A program made the position numbers and the translations under genes. Shown piece after piece: positions 51,742 through 61,897 of a DNA stretch of 64,000 bases. This stretch comes from Streptomyces sp. B21-105 (GTDB taxonomy: Bacteria > Actinomycetota > Actinomycetes > Streptomycetales > Streptomycetaceae). The stretch spans positions 6,820,001 through 6,884,000 of the forward strand of contig NZ_JARUMJ010000001.1 in NCBI RefSeq assembly GCF_036898465.1, read 5' to 3'. Below the pieces are notes generated by a model. It worked only from the letters and a program-made list of their open reading frames with translations. It had not been told where the DNA came from and made no database searches. How positions within the stretch are numbered: the first letter of the stretch is position 1; every line of letters begins with the position of its first letter.

Positions 51742-52518
51742 ATGTCCTACGACCCGTCAGCCTTTCCGCCCTTCGCCGTCACCGTGGATCTGGTCGTGCT
51801 GACCGTGCGCCGCCATGCCCTGTGCGCGCTGGCGGTACGCAGGGGCGAGGCGCCGTTCCAGGGATGGTGGGCGCTACCCGGCGGATTCGTACGGGCCGAC
51901 GAGGACCTCACCCAGGCGGCGGCGCGCGAGCTGGCGGAGGAGACAGGGCTGCACACCCATGACCCCTCGGTCCCGGCCCAGGACAACGGCGCCCACCTCG
52001 AGCAGCTGGCCACGTACGGCGATCCCGACCGCGATCCCCGTATGCGCGTGGTGAGCGTCGCGCACCTGGCGCTCGCCCCCGACCTGCCGGCTCCGCGAGC
52101 GGGAGGCGACGCCAGCAACGCGCGGTGGGCGCCCGTCGAGGAACTGCTCCAGCAAAACGAGCACGGGAGGGAGGGCGGGCACGGGAAGGACGGCGAACCG
52201 GGCGCACCGCTGGCCTTCGACCACGCGCGGATCCTCGCCGACGGAGTGGAACGCGCCCGCTCCAAGATCGAGTACTCCTCCCTCGCGACCGCGTTCTGCC
52301 CCACGGAGTTCACGGTCGGCGAACTGCGCCGTGTCTACGAGGCGGTGTGGGGCGTGGCGCTCGACCCGCGCAACTTCCACCGCAAGGTGACGGGCACACC
52401 AGGCTTCCTGGTCCCCACCGGCGGCACCACCACCCGGCAGGGGGGCCGCCCCGCGCAGCTGTTCAGGGCCGGCGGCGCGACGTTGCTCAACCCGCCGATG
52501 CTGCGCCCGGAGGTGTGA
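51742..52518 (+). CDS. NUDIX-domain transcriptional regulator (NrtR-like)
   Basis: A 258-residue protein with an N-terminal NUDIX domain (GWWALPGGFVRADEDLTQAAARELAEETG, the Nudix box almost complete, residues 35-63) and a C-terminal winged-helix domain (FTVGELRRVYEAVWGVALDPRNFHRKV) typical of NrtR-type regulators of NAD or related metabolism. A short Gly/Glu insert sits at about residues 138-150. The Nudix ligand is probably an ADP-ribose-like metabolite. No obvious target gene lies next to it apart from itself; the inverted repeat in its own promoter suggests autoregulation. Confidence 0.88.
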   Translation: MSYDPSAFPPFAVTVDLVVLTVRRHALCALAVRRGEAPFQGWWALPGGFVRADEDLTQAAARELAEETGLHTHDPSVPAQDNGAHLEQLATYGDPDRDPRMRVVSVAHLALAPDLPAPRAGGDASNARWAPVEELLQQNEHGREGGHGKDGEPGAPLAFDHARILADGVERARSKIEYSSLATAFCPTEFTVGELRRVYEAVWGVALDPRNFHRKVTGTPGFLVPTGGTTTRQGGRPAQLFRAGGATLLNPPMLRPEV

Positions 52519-52601
52519 GAGCCGGCGCCGGGGGAGCGCTGATGCACGACTGACAGTGCGGTACACGGAAAAAAGGGATATAACGCGCTATCTTCCTGAA
52601 G

Positions 52602-54656
52602 GTGATCCAGGCCTACGGACTGACCAGCGATTCCCGTAAGGCGCTTCCGCCCGCCGTCGACGACGTCTCCTTCGAGGCGCACGCGGGCCGCGTCACCGTG
52701 CTGCTCGGAGCGCCGGGCAGCGGCAAGACCACCGTGCTGAGACTTCTGCTCGGACTTCAGCAGGGCCGCGGCGTCGCCTACTTCAGAGGCCGCCCGCTGC
52801 ATCGCGTCGCCCACCCCTCGCGCGAGGTCGGCGTCCTCCTCGGCGATGTGCCGGGACACCCCGCCCGCACGGTCCGCGGCCACCTGCGCATGCTGTGCGC
52901 GGCCGCCGGCGTCGCGGTCCGGCGGGCCGACGAAGTGCTCGAGGTGGTCGGCCTGGTCAGCCTCCGAGACGAACGCCTCGGCGGCCTCTCCCGTGGCATG
53001 GACCGTCGGCTCGGACTGGCCGGCGCACTGCTCGCCGACCCGCACACCCTCGCCCTCGACGATCCGGCCGATGGACTGTCCGGACGCGAGAGCCGTTGGC
53101 TGTACGGCATGCTGCGCGCGCACGCGGAGCAGGGGGGCACGGTGCTGACGACCATGGCCGACCCGAAGGAGGCCGCCCGCGTCGCCGACCGGGTCCTCAC
53201 CCTGGACCGGGGCAGGCTCGTCGCCGACCAGGAGGCCGCCGTCTTCGCCCGCACCCGGTTGCGCCAACGGGTGGCCGTCCGCAGCCCCCACGCGGTCCGC
53301 CTCGCCGCGCAGCTCACCAGGGAGGCCCGCGCCGCGCAACGCTCCGTCGAGGTCGTGCAGGAGGGCGGCAACCGGCTCTCCGTGTACGGCAGCAGCTGCG
53401 CCGACGTCGGCGAGACGGCCTTCCGGCACGGCATCCTCGTCCATCAACTCGCCGACGAGACAGGCGACATGGGGCCGGGGGCGGGGGCGGAGAACAAGGC
53501 TGCGGGGAACAGAGCTGCAGGGAACAGAGCTGCGGGGGACAGGGCTACGGGGCAAGAGGCTGCGGAGAGCGCGGCGGGGGAGAACAAGGCCGGGGAGAAC
53601 ACGGCTGCGGGGAGCATGACCGCGGCGAGCGTGGCCGTGGGTACGGGCGGGACGCCGACGGAATCCGGACCCGCGACGGAACAGGCCCCCTCGGCCGCGA
53701 GCCCGCACGTCCTCACGTCGCCGGAGCACCCCGCCCCCACGGATCGTCCCGTGGGAACGGACGACCCCCGTCCCGAATCCCACGCCGAGCCCCCTGCGTC
53801 GCCCTCGCCGCCCTCCTCGCCCCGTCTCGCCGCCCACACCCCCGACGGCCTTCCCGCGCTGCCGCCACCCCTCTCCGTGCGCTCCGCGCCGAGCCCCCTG
53901 CGCCCCCTCCGCTACGAGATCCGCCGCGCCACCGGTATCAGCACCGGCTTCCTCACCGCCGCCGCCGTCCTGCTCGTCTCCGCCCTCACCGCCGTGATGC
54001 TGGGCGGCGCGGGCCACACCGCTCAGGCACGCCTGCTGACCGCCTGGCCCGTACAGCTCCCGCTGCCGCCCGCGGCCCTCGGTGCAGGCCTGCTCGGCGC
54101 GCTGGCCTTCGGGGACGAGTTCCGCCATCCCGCCCTGGCCGCGGACCGAGGCACCGTGCCGCGAAGACTCGGGGTGCTCACCGCCAAACTGCTCGTCGCC
54201 GCCGTCACCGCCCTGACGCTGGCCTTCCTCACGGTGGGCTGCGACGCCGAGGTGCTCTACCTCGTCTACGGACAGGAGCTCGTCCGAGTTCCCGCGGACT
54301 GGATGGCGCTCGGCGTGAGTTGGCTCGCGTTCGTGGTCGGCTGCGCCTGGGCCGGGGTGCTGGCTGCCGGCGTGTTCCGGTCCACCACGGCCGGGCTGGC
54401 GGCGGTGGTCGCGGTGCCCGTCGTCGTCGTGCCCGTCGTACAGAAGGCCGTGCAGAGTGCGTCCGTGCGGACGGCGGCCGGATTCTCGATGCGGTTGCGC
54501 GAGACGCTTCTGGTGCAGTGGCCCTTCGGAGGGGGGCGGTATGTGGACGCCGCGGCGCGCGTGCTCGGCCAACCCGTCGGCGGGGCAATGGCGTTGTCGC
54601 TGACCGCGCTGCTGTGCGCGTATCTGCTCACGGCCCTGCGCGGCAGGGTCCGATGA
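52602..54656 (+). CDS. ABC transporter ATPase-permease fusion, upstream of whiH
   Basis: A 684-residue fusion. Residues 1-270 are an ABC ATPase with Walker A LLGAPGSGKTTVL (about 34-46), a degenerate signature (GGLSRGMDRRLGLAGAL) and Walker B LALDDPADGLSG in which the catalytic Glu is Asp. Then a 150-residue low-complexity linker with 15-bp DNA repeats, and an ABC-2-type membrane domain of about six helices from residue 450 (FLTAAAVLLVSALTAVML onwards). GTG 52602 starts about 10 nt after an AT-rich TATAAC element, so the leader is very short. It lies just before the sporulation gene whiH. Substrate unknown. Confidence 0.8.
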   Translation: MIQAYGLTSDSRKALPPAVDDVSFEAHAGRVTVLLGAPGSGKTTVLRLLLGLQQGRGVAYFRGRPLHRVAHPSREVGVLLGDVPGHPARTVRGHLRMLCAAAGVAVRRADEVLEVVGLVSLRDERLGGLSRGMDRRLGLAGALLADPHTLALDDPADGLSGRESRWLYGMLRAHAEQGGTVLTTMADPKEAARVADRVLTLDRGRLVADQEAAVFARTRLRQRVAVRSPHAVRLAAQLTREARAAQRSVEVVQEGGNRLSVYGSSCADVGETAFRHGILVHQLADETGDMGPGAGAENKAAGNRAAGNRAAGDRATGQEAAESAAGENKAGENTAAGSMTAASVAVGTGGTPTESGPATEQAPSAASPHVLTSPEHPAPTDRPVGTDDPRPESHAEPPASPSPPSSPRLAAHTPDGLPALPPPLSVRSAPSPLRPLRYEIRRATGISTGFLTAAAVLLVSALTAVMLGGAGHTAQARLLTAWPVQLPLPPAALGAGLLGALAFGDEFRHPALAADRGTVPRRLGVLTAKLLVAAVTALTLAFLTVGCDAEVLYLVYGQELVRVPADWMALGVSWLAFVVGCAWAGVLAAGVFRSTTAGLAAVVAVPVVVVPVVQKAVQSASVRTAAGFSMRLRETLLVQWPFGGGRYVDAAARVLGQPVGGAMALSLTALLCAYLLTALRGRVR
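53498..53572. repeat. 15-bp tandem repeats in the ABC fusion linker
   Basis: Five degenerate 15-bp units (GGCTGCGGGGAACAG type) from 53498 encode repeats of AAGNR/AAGDR/ATGQE. They remain in frame and likely vary in number between strains. Confidence 0.75.
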
Positions 54657-54701
54657 CGACCGTCCGTACCCAACCGGTCCCGGCGTGTGCGCAACTCCCC
54701 G

Positions 54702-54726
54702 TAGAAAGCCCATTTCTTTCCGATAA
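54702..54726 (+). promoter_or_regulatory. Sigma-WhiG promoter of whiH
   Basis: TAGA (54702-54705), 14 bp, then CCGATAA (54720-54726) matches the sigma-WhiG consensus TAAR-N14/15-GCCGATAA with one -35 change. Transcription would start near 54733, about 86 nt before the GTG. whiH is a known WhiG target in S. coelicolor. Confidence 0.75.
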
Positions 54727-54818
54727 GGCGTCAATTGCGACGGGGTGAGCGATCACCCTTTCGTGTGCTTTTCACCAAAGACCTCAAGGGAGTTGGAAAC
54801 AGCGCCGACAAAGGATCC

Positions 54819-55706
54819 GTGAGTACCCTTGCGCACACCATGATGACCGCCGCCCGCTCCACCGACTCCGGTCTGGCCGGCCCGGGCGAACTCGACCGCT
54901 ATCCCTACGCCGAGGCCCCCGTCGCCGACCGCGTCGGAGCCCCTGTCTGGGAGGCCGCGGAGCCCGAGCTGGGCCGCGTGGGCCGCCGCTCCACGGGGAA
55001 CCGCGGGCGCGGACTGCACGGCCAGCTCGTCCAGCAGCTGGGTCAGATGATCGTCTCGGGCGACCTGGGCGCCGACCGGCCCCTCGTGCCCGAGGAGATC
55101 GGCCAGCGATTCGAGGTGTCCCGTACCGTCGTCCGCGAGTCGCTGCGCGTCCTCGAGGCCAAGGGCCTGGTCAGCGCACGTCCGAACGTCGGCACGCGCG
55201 TGCGCCCCGTGAGCGACTGGAATCTTCTCGACCCGGACATCATCGAGTGGCGCGCCTACGGCCCCCAGCGCGACGACCAGCGGCGCGAGCTGAGTGAGCT
55301 GCGCTGGACGATCGAGCCGCTGGCCGCCCGCCTCGCCGCCGGGCACGGACGGGAGGACGTCCAGCAGCGGCTGTCGGACATGGTGGAGATCATGGCCCAC
55401 GCGATGACGCAGGGCGACGCGCTCACCTATTCCCGAGCCGACACCGAGTTCCATTCCCTGCTCATCCAGGTCGCCGGTAACCGCATGCTGGAGCACCTTT
55501 CCGGGATCGTGTCCTCCGCCCTGCAGGTCTCCGGCGGTCCGGTCACGGGCTGTGAGCGGCCCAACGACGCCTCGCTGGCACACCACGGCAGGATCGTAGA
55601 CGCCCTGGCCGCGGGCGACGGAACCGCGGCCGAGGTGGCCATGCGCCAGCTGCTCACCGTGCACCCCGAGGTGGAGCGCGTCGTGCCGGCGCCGCGCGAG
55701 CACTGA
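54819..55706 (+). CDS. whiH: Sporulation regulator WhiH (GntR family)
   Basis: A 295-residue GntR/FadR-type regulator required for sporulation septation in aerial hyphae. The winged helix-turn-helix lies near residues 65-125 (GLHGQLVQQLGQMIVSGDLG, VPEEIGQRFEVSRTVVRESLRVLEAKGLV) and the FCD ligand domain follows (DAEFHSLLIQ-type sequence, here ADTEFHSLLIQVAGNRMLEHL). Start GTG 54819 has AAAGGA 3-8 nt upstream and gives the S. coelicolor length; the frame is open to 54735 upstream. It is transcribed from a WhiG promoter and immediately precedes hrdB, from which a hairpin separates it. Confidence 0.95.
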   Translation: MSTLAHTMMTAARSTDSGLAGPGELDRYPYAEAPVADRVGAPVWEAAEPELGRVGRRSTGNRGRGLHGQLVQQLGQMIVSGDLGADRPLVPEEIGQRFEVSRTVVRESLRVLEAKGLVSARPNVGTRVRPVSDWNLLDPDIIEWRAYGPQRDDQRRELSELRWTIEPLAARLAAGHGREDVQQRLSDMVEIMAHAMTQGDALTYSRADTEFHSLLIQVAGNRMLEHLSGIVSSALQVSGGPVTGCERPNDASLAHHGRIVDALAAGDGTAAEVAMRQLLTVHPEVERVVPAPREH

Positions 55707-55788
55707 CCCGCAGTCCGCGGGCGCGACGGTCCGGGAGGCCTTCCCCTTCCCGCACCTTCCCCGACCCGGTAGGCCCGCACCGCACCCC

Positions 55789-55833
55789 CGTCGGACCCCG
55801 CAGCACCCGTCCCGGGAACTGCGGGGTCCGACG
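55789..55833 (+). terminator. Terminator between whiH and hrdB
   Basis: A perfect 15-bp inverted repeat (CGTCGGACCCCGCAG) with a 15-nt loop, 82 bp after the whiH stop, which insulates hrdB from developmental transcription. Confidence 0.85.
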
Positions 55834-56142
55834 GTCTGTGTGGCGGGATTTGGTGGCGGAGGTGTGGGTAGACACCACGGGTGACCACCTCTGCCCGTGT
55901 CTGACCGTTTTTGAACGCTTACGGGGTGTGACTCGGGCCACGAAGATTGGGCGTAACGCTTGTGGAAACCACGCGATGACCTAAGAGGTGACAGCCGCAG
56001 AGGGAATACGGACGCCGTTCACGGCGCTGTGCATCCTCCCGGCCCCCGCCCGCACCGTCGGCCCGTTTCCAGGCCGGTGGTCGGCTCCAGTCCGTCGTGG
56101 ACGGGGCCGGAAGCCGTTTTCCAACGTTCCGAGAGGTTGTTC
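55834..56142 (+). other. hrdB upstream region and long 5' leader
   Basis: 309 bp without a gene. A weak promoter-like pair TTGTGG (55960-55965) and TAAGAG (55982-55987), 16 bp apart, could start hrdB transcription and would give a leader of about 150 nt. GGAAT at 56003 has no GTT at the spacing needed for a sigma-R promoter. GAGGTG/CACCTC at 55858-55894 can form a long imperfect stem. The 5' leader of hrdB is long in known Streptomyces. Confidence 0.4.
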
Positions 56143-57693
<1,551 letters not shown>

Positions 57694-57708
57694 GTCGCTT
57701 CCGTACGC

Positions 57709-57749
57709 GTCGAAGGCCCGGTGTCCCGTGAGGGAGCCGGGTCTTCGAC
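57709..57749 (+). terminator. hrdB terminator
   Basis: Thirteen-pair inverted repeat GTCGAAGGCCCGG / CCGGGTCTTCGAC with one G-T pair, 15 bp after the hrdB stop. Confidence 0.8.
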
Positions 57750-57826
57750 ATGTGCGCGCGGGTGCGTCCCGCCGCGGGTTGGATCACTGTGGGTGTTCAC
57801 CGAGCACTGCAGAGTGAGGAGCCCTC

Positions 57827-58684
57827 ATGCGACGTCCCCTGGTCCGGGCCCTGTCCCGGCCGTTGATTCTGGCCGCCATGGCCATGGTCATACCGTTGGC
57901 CTCCGCCACCCCTGCCGCCTCCGACGGCGTCGTCCTCGGGGGCTACCCGGTCGACATCGCGCAGAGCCCGTGGACGGTCGCGCTGTCCAGCCGTGACCGG
58001 TTCGGAGGTATGCGCTCGGGGCAGTTCTGCGGAGGCGTGGCGGTCGGCCCGACGACCGTGCTCACCGCGGCACACTGCATGGGCGAGGAGGCCCTGGGTC
58101 AGCGGCCGGAGCGGGTCTCGGACCTCAAGGTCGTCGCCGGCCGTACGGATCTGTACTCGGATGCCGGGCAGGAGGTCTCGGTGCACAGCGTCTGGGTGAA
58201 CCCCCGCTACGACAGCGTCAGCAACACCGGGGACTTCGCCGTGCTCACCCTGGCCGCGCCCCTCCCGGCGGGAGCGGCCATCGGCATGGCCGCCGCGGGT
58301 GACGCGGCGTACCGGCCCGGCGGGGAGGCCGTGGTGTACGGCTGGGGCGACACCACGGGGTTCGGCGCGTACGCGCACACGCTCCGGGCGGCACAGGTGC
58401 ACGTGCTGGCCGACTCGCTCTGCGAGCGAGCGTATCCGGGTTCGGCCGAGGGCGCGTACGTCGCGCGAAGCATGGTGTGCGCCGGGGAGACCCGTGGGGG
58501 CCACGATGCCTGCCAGGGGGACAGCGGCGGGCCGCTGGTCGCACAGGGCCGGCTCATCGGGCTCGTGTCGTGGGGCAGCGGCTGTGGGCGGCCCGGCAGC
58601 CCCGGCGTCTACATGCGGATCTCCGACGCCCTGCGGACGCTGGGGTGGGATGTCGGCCACCCGAGGCCCGCTCAGGGCTCCTGA
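57827..58684 (+). CDS. Secreted trypsin-like serine protease (S1)
   Basis: A 285-residue exported protease. Signal peptide residues 1-31 (PLILAAMAMVIPLASATPA), then the mature start VVLGGYPVDIAQSPW as in trypsin. The triad is visible: TAAHC, DFAVLTL and GDSGGPLV, with the substrate-pocket Asp six residues before the serine (HDACQGDSGG), so trypsin-like specificity for Lys/Arg. Disulfide cysteines FCGG/TAAHC and SGCG/ACQ are present. GGAG lies 6-9 nt before ATG 57827. It is an independent unit between hrdB and a convergent small gene. Confidence 0.9.
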   Translation: MRRPLVRALSRPLILAAMAMVIPLASATPAASDGVVLGGYPVDIAQSPWTVALSSRDRFGGMRSGQFCGGVAVGPTTVLTAAHCMGEEALGQRPERVSDLKVVAGRTDLYSDAGQEVSVHSVWVNPRYDSVSNTGDFAVLTLAAPLPAGAAIGMAAAGDAAYRPGGEAVVYGWGDTTGFGAYAHTLRAAQVHVLADSLCERAYPGSAEGAYVARSMVCAGETRGGHDACQGDSGGPLVAQGRLIGLVSWGSGCGRPGSPGVYMRISDALRTLGWDVGHPRPAQGS

Positions 58685-58743
58685 CGGCCCCTGAACGGCC
58701 ATTGCCCTGGGTGGGGGCCGGGTGGCGGGGTGTGGGTATGAAG

Positions 58744-58779
58744 CGGGCGGCCGCCCCTGATGTCAGGGACGGCCGCCCG
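58744..58779. terminator. Bidirectional terminator
   Basis: Inverted repeat CGGGCGGCCG / CGGCCGCCCG with inner CCCTGA/TCAGGG, between the convergent S1 protease and DUF7455 genes. Confidence 0.85.
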
Positions 58780-58823
58780 TCCGCCGGCCTGTGCCGACTC
58801 TTGCTCGTCGTGGACGTGTCGGA

Positions 58824-59054
58824 TCAGCGCTCTTCTTCCAAGGTGGACGCCGGGACGGTAGTCAGCCGCTCCGTCTCGTCCTGTATCTCAGCGGCGATCT
58901 TCTTGAGTTCCGGCTCGAACTTGCGGCCGTGGTGGGCGCAGAAGAGCAGTTCTCCGCCGCTGAGCAGCACGACGCGTACGTACGCCTGGGCGCCGCAGCG
59001 GTCGCAGCGGTCAGCGGCCGTCAGCGGGCTCGCGGGGGTCAGAACAGTAGTCAC
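58824..59054 (-). CDS. DUF7455 small zinc-ribbon protein
   Basis: A 76-residue protein with CDRCGAQAYVRV and FCAHHGRKFE, a CxxC...CxxH zinc-binding pattern, and an acidic C-terminal helix. This small protein is conserved in actinobacteria between hrdB and the GyrB/ParE-type gene. Function unknown; it may bind RNA polymerase or nucleic acid but nothing here shows that. Start GTG at 59054 with AGAAGAGGCGAC upstream. Confidence 0.85.
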   Translation of the reverse strand: MTTVLTPASPLTAADRCDRCGAQAYVRVVLLSGGELLFCAHHGRKFEPELKKIAAEIQDETERLTTVPASTLEEER

Positions 59055-59499
59055 GTCGCCTCTTCTCTAGCTCGACGAGCTGTCGTACCAGGGTCAACAT
59101 CCAACCAGCCCCAAAACGTTCCCGCTCGTGGCTTGTCCTCGAAAAAATCTTTCCGAGGTGGCCGTCTGCTGCCGGTTTGGCGGCGAATGTGCCGTATTGC
59201 GTGGTCTGTAATGCTTACGGTTTCGCGCTGTCGGTCATGGTTCGATCCTCCCGGCCGGCTTGCCGGTTTGTTCATGAGGACGTGCCCGGAGCCTAAATGG
59301 TTCATGCCCCGAAGGGAACGTGATATGTACTTCACTCCAACGAGGGATCGAACACGCATGCGATGCTGGACTAGTCTGAGTTTCGGACGAGGGTGGCGTG
59401 ACAACGGCTCTACCAGGCCTCGGTACCCTCTTGGCGGCTACCCGAGCCGCGCCCTTACCCGTAAGGGCCCCAAGTGAAATTCAGCGAGGAGCGAACCGC
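59055..59499. other. Divergent region upstream of the topoisomerase B gene
   Basis: 445 bp, less GC-rich than average. A hairpin GCCCTTA-N4-TAAGGGC (59451-59468) ends 31 nt before the topoisomerase start. TCGAACACGCATGCGA at 59349 has only half a LexA box. An in-frame GTG at 59398 with a GAGGG upstream could extend the topoisomerase by 34 residues. No other gene. Confidence 0.5.
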
Positions 59500-61620
59500 G
59501 TGACCGCCGAAACGTCCGTGCCGTCCACAGCGCTGCTGGCAGGAGCAGACCGGGACGGTTCCAACTACACCGCGCGGCACCTGCTCGTCCTCGAGGGCCT
59601 CGAGGCCGTGCGGAAGCGCCCGGGAATGTACATCGGCTCGACCGACAGTCGCGGTCTGATGCACTGCCTGTGGGAGATCATCGACAACTCGGTCGACGAA
59701 GCCCTGGGCGGGTACTGCGACCACATCGAGGTGATCCTCCACGACGACGCCTCGGTCGAGGTCCGTGACAACGGCCGGGGCATCCCCGTCGACGTCGAGC
59801 CCAAGACAGGTCTGTCCGGCGTCGAGGTCGTCATGACCAAGCTGCACGCCGGCGGCAAGTTCGGCGGCGGTTCCTACGCCGCCTCCGGCGGTCTGCACGG
59901 CGTCGGCGCCTCCGTCGTCAACGCCCTGTCCGCCCGACTCGACGTCGAGGTGGACCGAGGGGGCCACACGCACGCGATCAGCTTCCGGCGCGGGGTCCCG
60001 GGCGCCTTCGCCGCAGGCGGTCCCGACGCCAAGTTCGAGCCGGGCGGCTTGCGCAAGGTCAAGCGGGTCGCCAGGAACCGCACCGGCACGCGCGTGCGGT
60101 ACTGGGCCGACCGCCAGATCTTCCTCAAGGACGCCAAGCTCTCCCTGGAGAACCTGCACGGCCGCGCCCGCCAGACCGCTTTCCTGGTGCCCGGCCTGAC
60201 GATCGTCGTCCGCGACGAGTACGGTCTGGGAGACGGTGGAAGCAAGGGTGAGGAGTCCTTCCGCTTCGACGGCGGCATCAGCGAGTTCTGCGAGTACCTG
60301 GCCACCGACAAGCCGGTCTGCGACGTCCTCCGCTTCACCGGGCAGGGCACCTTCAAGGAGACCGTCCCGGTCCTGGACGAGCACGGGCAGATGACCCCGA
60401 CCGAGGTGACCCGTGAGCTCGGCGTCGACGTGGCGCTGCGCTGGGGCACCGGCTACGACACGAACCTCAGGTCGTTCGTCAACATCATCGCCACACCCAA
60501 GGGCGGCACGCACGTCGCGGGCTTCGAACAGGCCGTCGCCAAGACGATGAACGAAGTGCTGCGCGCCAAGAAGCTGCTGCGCGTCGCCGAGGACGACATC
60601 GTCAAGGACGACGCCCTGGAGGGCCTGACCGCCGTTGTCACCGTACGTCTGGCCGAACCCCAGTTCGAAGGCCAGACGAAGGAGGTCCTCGGCACCTCGG
60701 CCGCCCGGCGCATCGTGAACACCGTGATCTCCAGGGAACTCAAGGCGTTCCTGACCTCCACCAAGCGCGACGCCGCGGCTCAGGCCCGGGTCGTGATGGA
60801 GAAGGCGGTCGCCGCCGCACGGACGCGCATCGCGGCCCGGCAGCACAAGGACGCGCAGCGTCGCAAGACGGCGCTGGAGTCCTCGTCACTGCCCGCGAAG
60901 CTGGCCGACTGCCGCAGTGACGACGTCGAGCGCAGCGAACTGTTCATCGTCGAGGGGGACTCGGCGCTCGGCACCGCCAAACTCGCCCGGAACTCCGAGT
61001 TCCAGGCGCTGCTGCCGATCCGGGGCAAGATCCTCAACGTCCAGAAGTCGTCCGTGACCGACATGCTGAAGAACGCCGAGTGCGGCGCGATCATCCAGGT
61101 CATAGGAGCCGGTTCCGGGCGGACGTTCGACATCGACGCGGCTCGCTACGGCAAGATCATCATGATGACGGACGCCGATGTGGACGGCTCCCACATCCGC
61201 ACGCTGCTTCTGACGCTGTTCCACCGCTACATGCGGCCCATGGTCGAGTCCGGCCGGGTGTTCGCCGCGGTCCCGCCGCTGCACCGGATCGAGCTCGTCC
61301 AGCCCAGGAAGGGCCAGGACAAGTACGTGTACACGTACTCGGACCGTGAGTTGCGCGACCGGCTCATGGAGTTCCAGAGCAAGGGTGTCCGGTACAAGGA
61401 CTCCATCCAGCGCTACAAGGGTCTCGGTGAGATGGACGCCGACCAGCTGGCCGAGACCACGATGGACCCGCGCCACCGCACGCTGCGCCGCATCAACCTC
61501 TCCGACCTGGAGTCGGCCGAGCAGGTGTTCGATCTGCTCATGGGCAACGACGTGGCACCACGCAAGGAGTTCATCTCCAGCTCGGCGGCGACGCTGGACC
61601 GGTCGCGCATCGACGCGTGA
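59500..61620 (+). CDS. parE: Topoisomerase IV subunit B / GyrB-type (ParE)
   Basis: A 706-residue type IIA topoisomerase B subunit. GHKL ATPase motifs: EIIDNSVDEALGG, VRDNGRGIPVD and GGLHGVGASVVNALS. The transducer domain follows, then the TOPRIM domain with EGDSALGTAKLARN and MTDADVDGSHIRTLLL. The C-terminus RYKGLGEMDADQLAETTMDP is standard. In S. coelicolor the gene at this place (gyrB2) pairs with a distant A subunit as topoisomerase IV. GTG 59500 is chosen from GAGGAG 8 nt upstream and the family start MTAETSVPSTALL. Upstream GTG 59398 remains possible. Confidence 0.95.
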   Translation: MTAETSVPSTALLAGADRDGSNYTARHLLVLEGLEAVRKRPGMYIGSTDSRGLMHCLWEIIDNSVDEALGGYCDHIEVILHDDASVEVRDNGRGIPVDVEPKTGLSGVEVVMTKLHAGGKFGGGSYAASGGLHGVGASVVNALSARLDVEVDRGGHTHAISFRRGVPGAFAAGGPDAKFEPGGLRKVKRVARNRTGTRVRYWADRQIFLKDAKLSLENLHGRARQTAFLVPGLTIVVRDEYGLGDGGSKGEESFRFDGGISEFCEYLATDKPVCDVLRFTGQGTFKETVPVLDEHGQMTPTEVTRELGVDVALRWGTGYDTNLRSFVNIIATPKGGTHVAGFEQAVAKTMNEVLRAKKLLRVAEDDIVKDDALEGLTAVVTVRLAEPQFEGQTKEVLGTSAARRIVNTVISRELKAFLTSTKRDAAAQARVVMEKAVAAARTRIAARQHKDAQRRKTALESSSLPAKLADCRSDDVERSELFIVEGDSALGTAKLARNSEFQALLPIRGKILNVQKSSVTDMLKNAECGAIIQVIGAGSGRTFDIDAARYGKIIMMTDADVDGSHIRTLLLTLFHRYMRPMVESGRVFAAVPPLHRIELVQPRKGQDKYVYTYSDRELRDRLMEFQSKGVRYKDSIQRYKGLGEMDADQLAETTMDPRHRTLRRINLSDLESAEQVFDLLMGNDVAPRKEFISSSAATLDRSRIDA

Positions 61621-61742
61621 CCGCCGCGTCGGTCCGTGGCCCTTCCGCCCGGGCGGGCTCGGCCGGGTTGGGCGGACGGGCCGGGTTGGGCTCGGGCCGG
61701 GAGTGGTGCAGTGGGTCCGAGTAACTGGACCGCCGGGCTGAC

Positions 61743-61776
61743 CCGGGCTTCTCCACCCTCGGGTGGAGAAGCCCGG
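61743..61776 (+). terminator. Terminator after the topoisomerase gene
   Basis: A perfect 15-bp inverted repeat (CCGGGCTTCTCCACC) with loop CTCG. Confidence 0.9.
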
Positions 61777-61897
61777 CCCGTGGAGATCCACCCATGATCC
61801 ACCCTGGCTCCGATCTGCGGCGCGGGTCGATTCCGTAGCGTCGAAGGCGTCGGCAGCGCTGGCTGCCGGCATTCCCTTCCCGCTCACGGAGGCAGTG

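Noticed and set aside
56003..56030. Sigma-R type promoter for hrdB (GGAAT)
   Set aside because: No GTT follows at 18-19 bp; the nearest is 9 bp away, so the element does not fit.
59349..59364. LexA box upstream of the topoisomerase gene
   Set aside because: TCGAAC is followed by ATGCGA rather than GTTCGA, so only half of the site is present.
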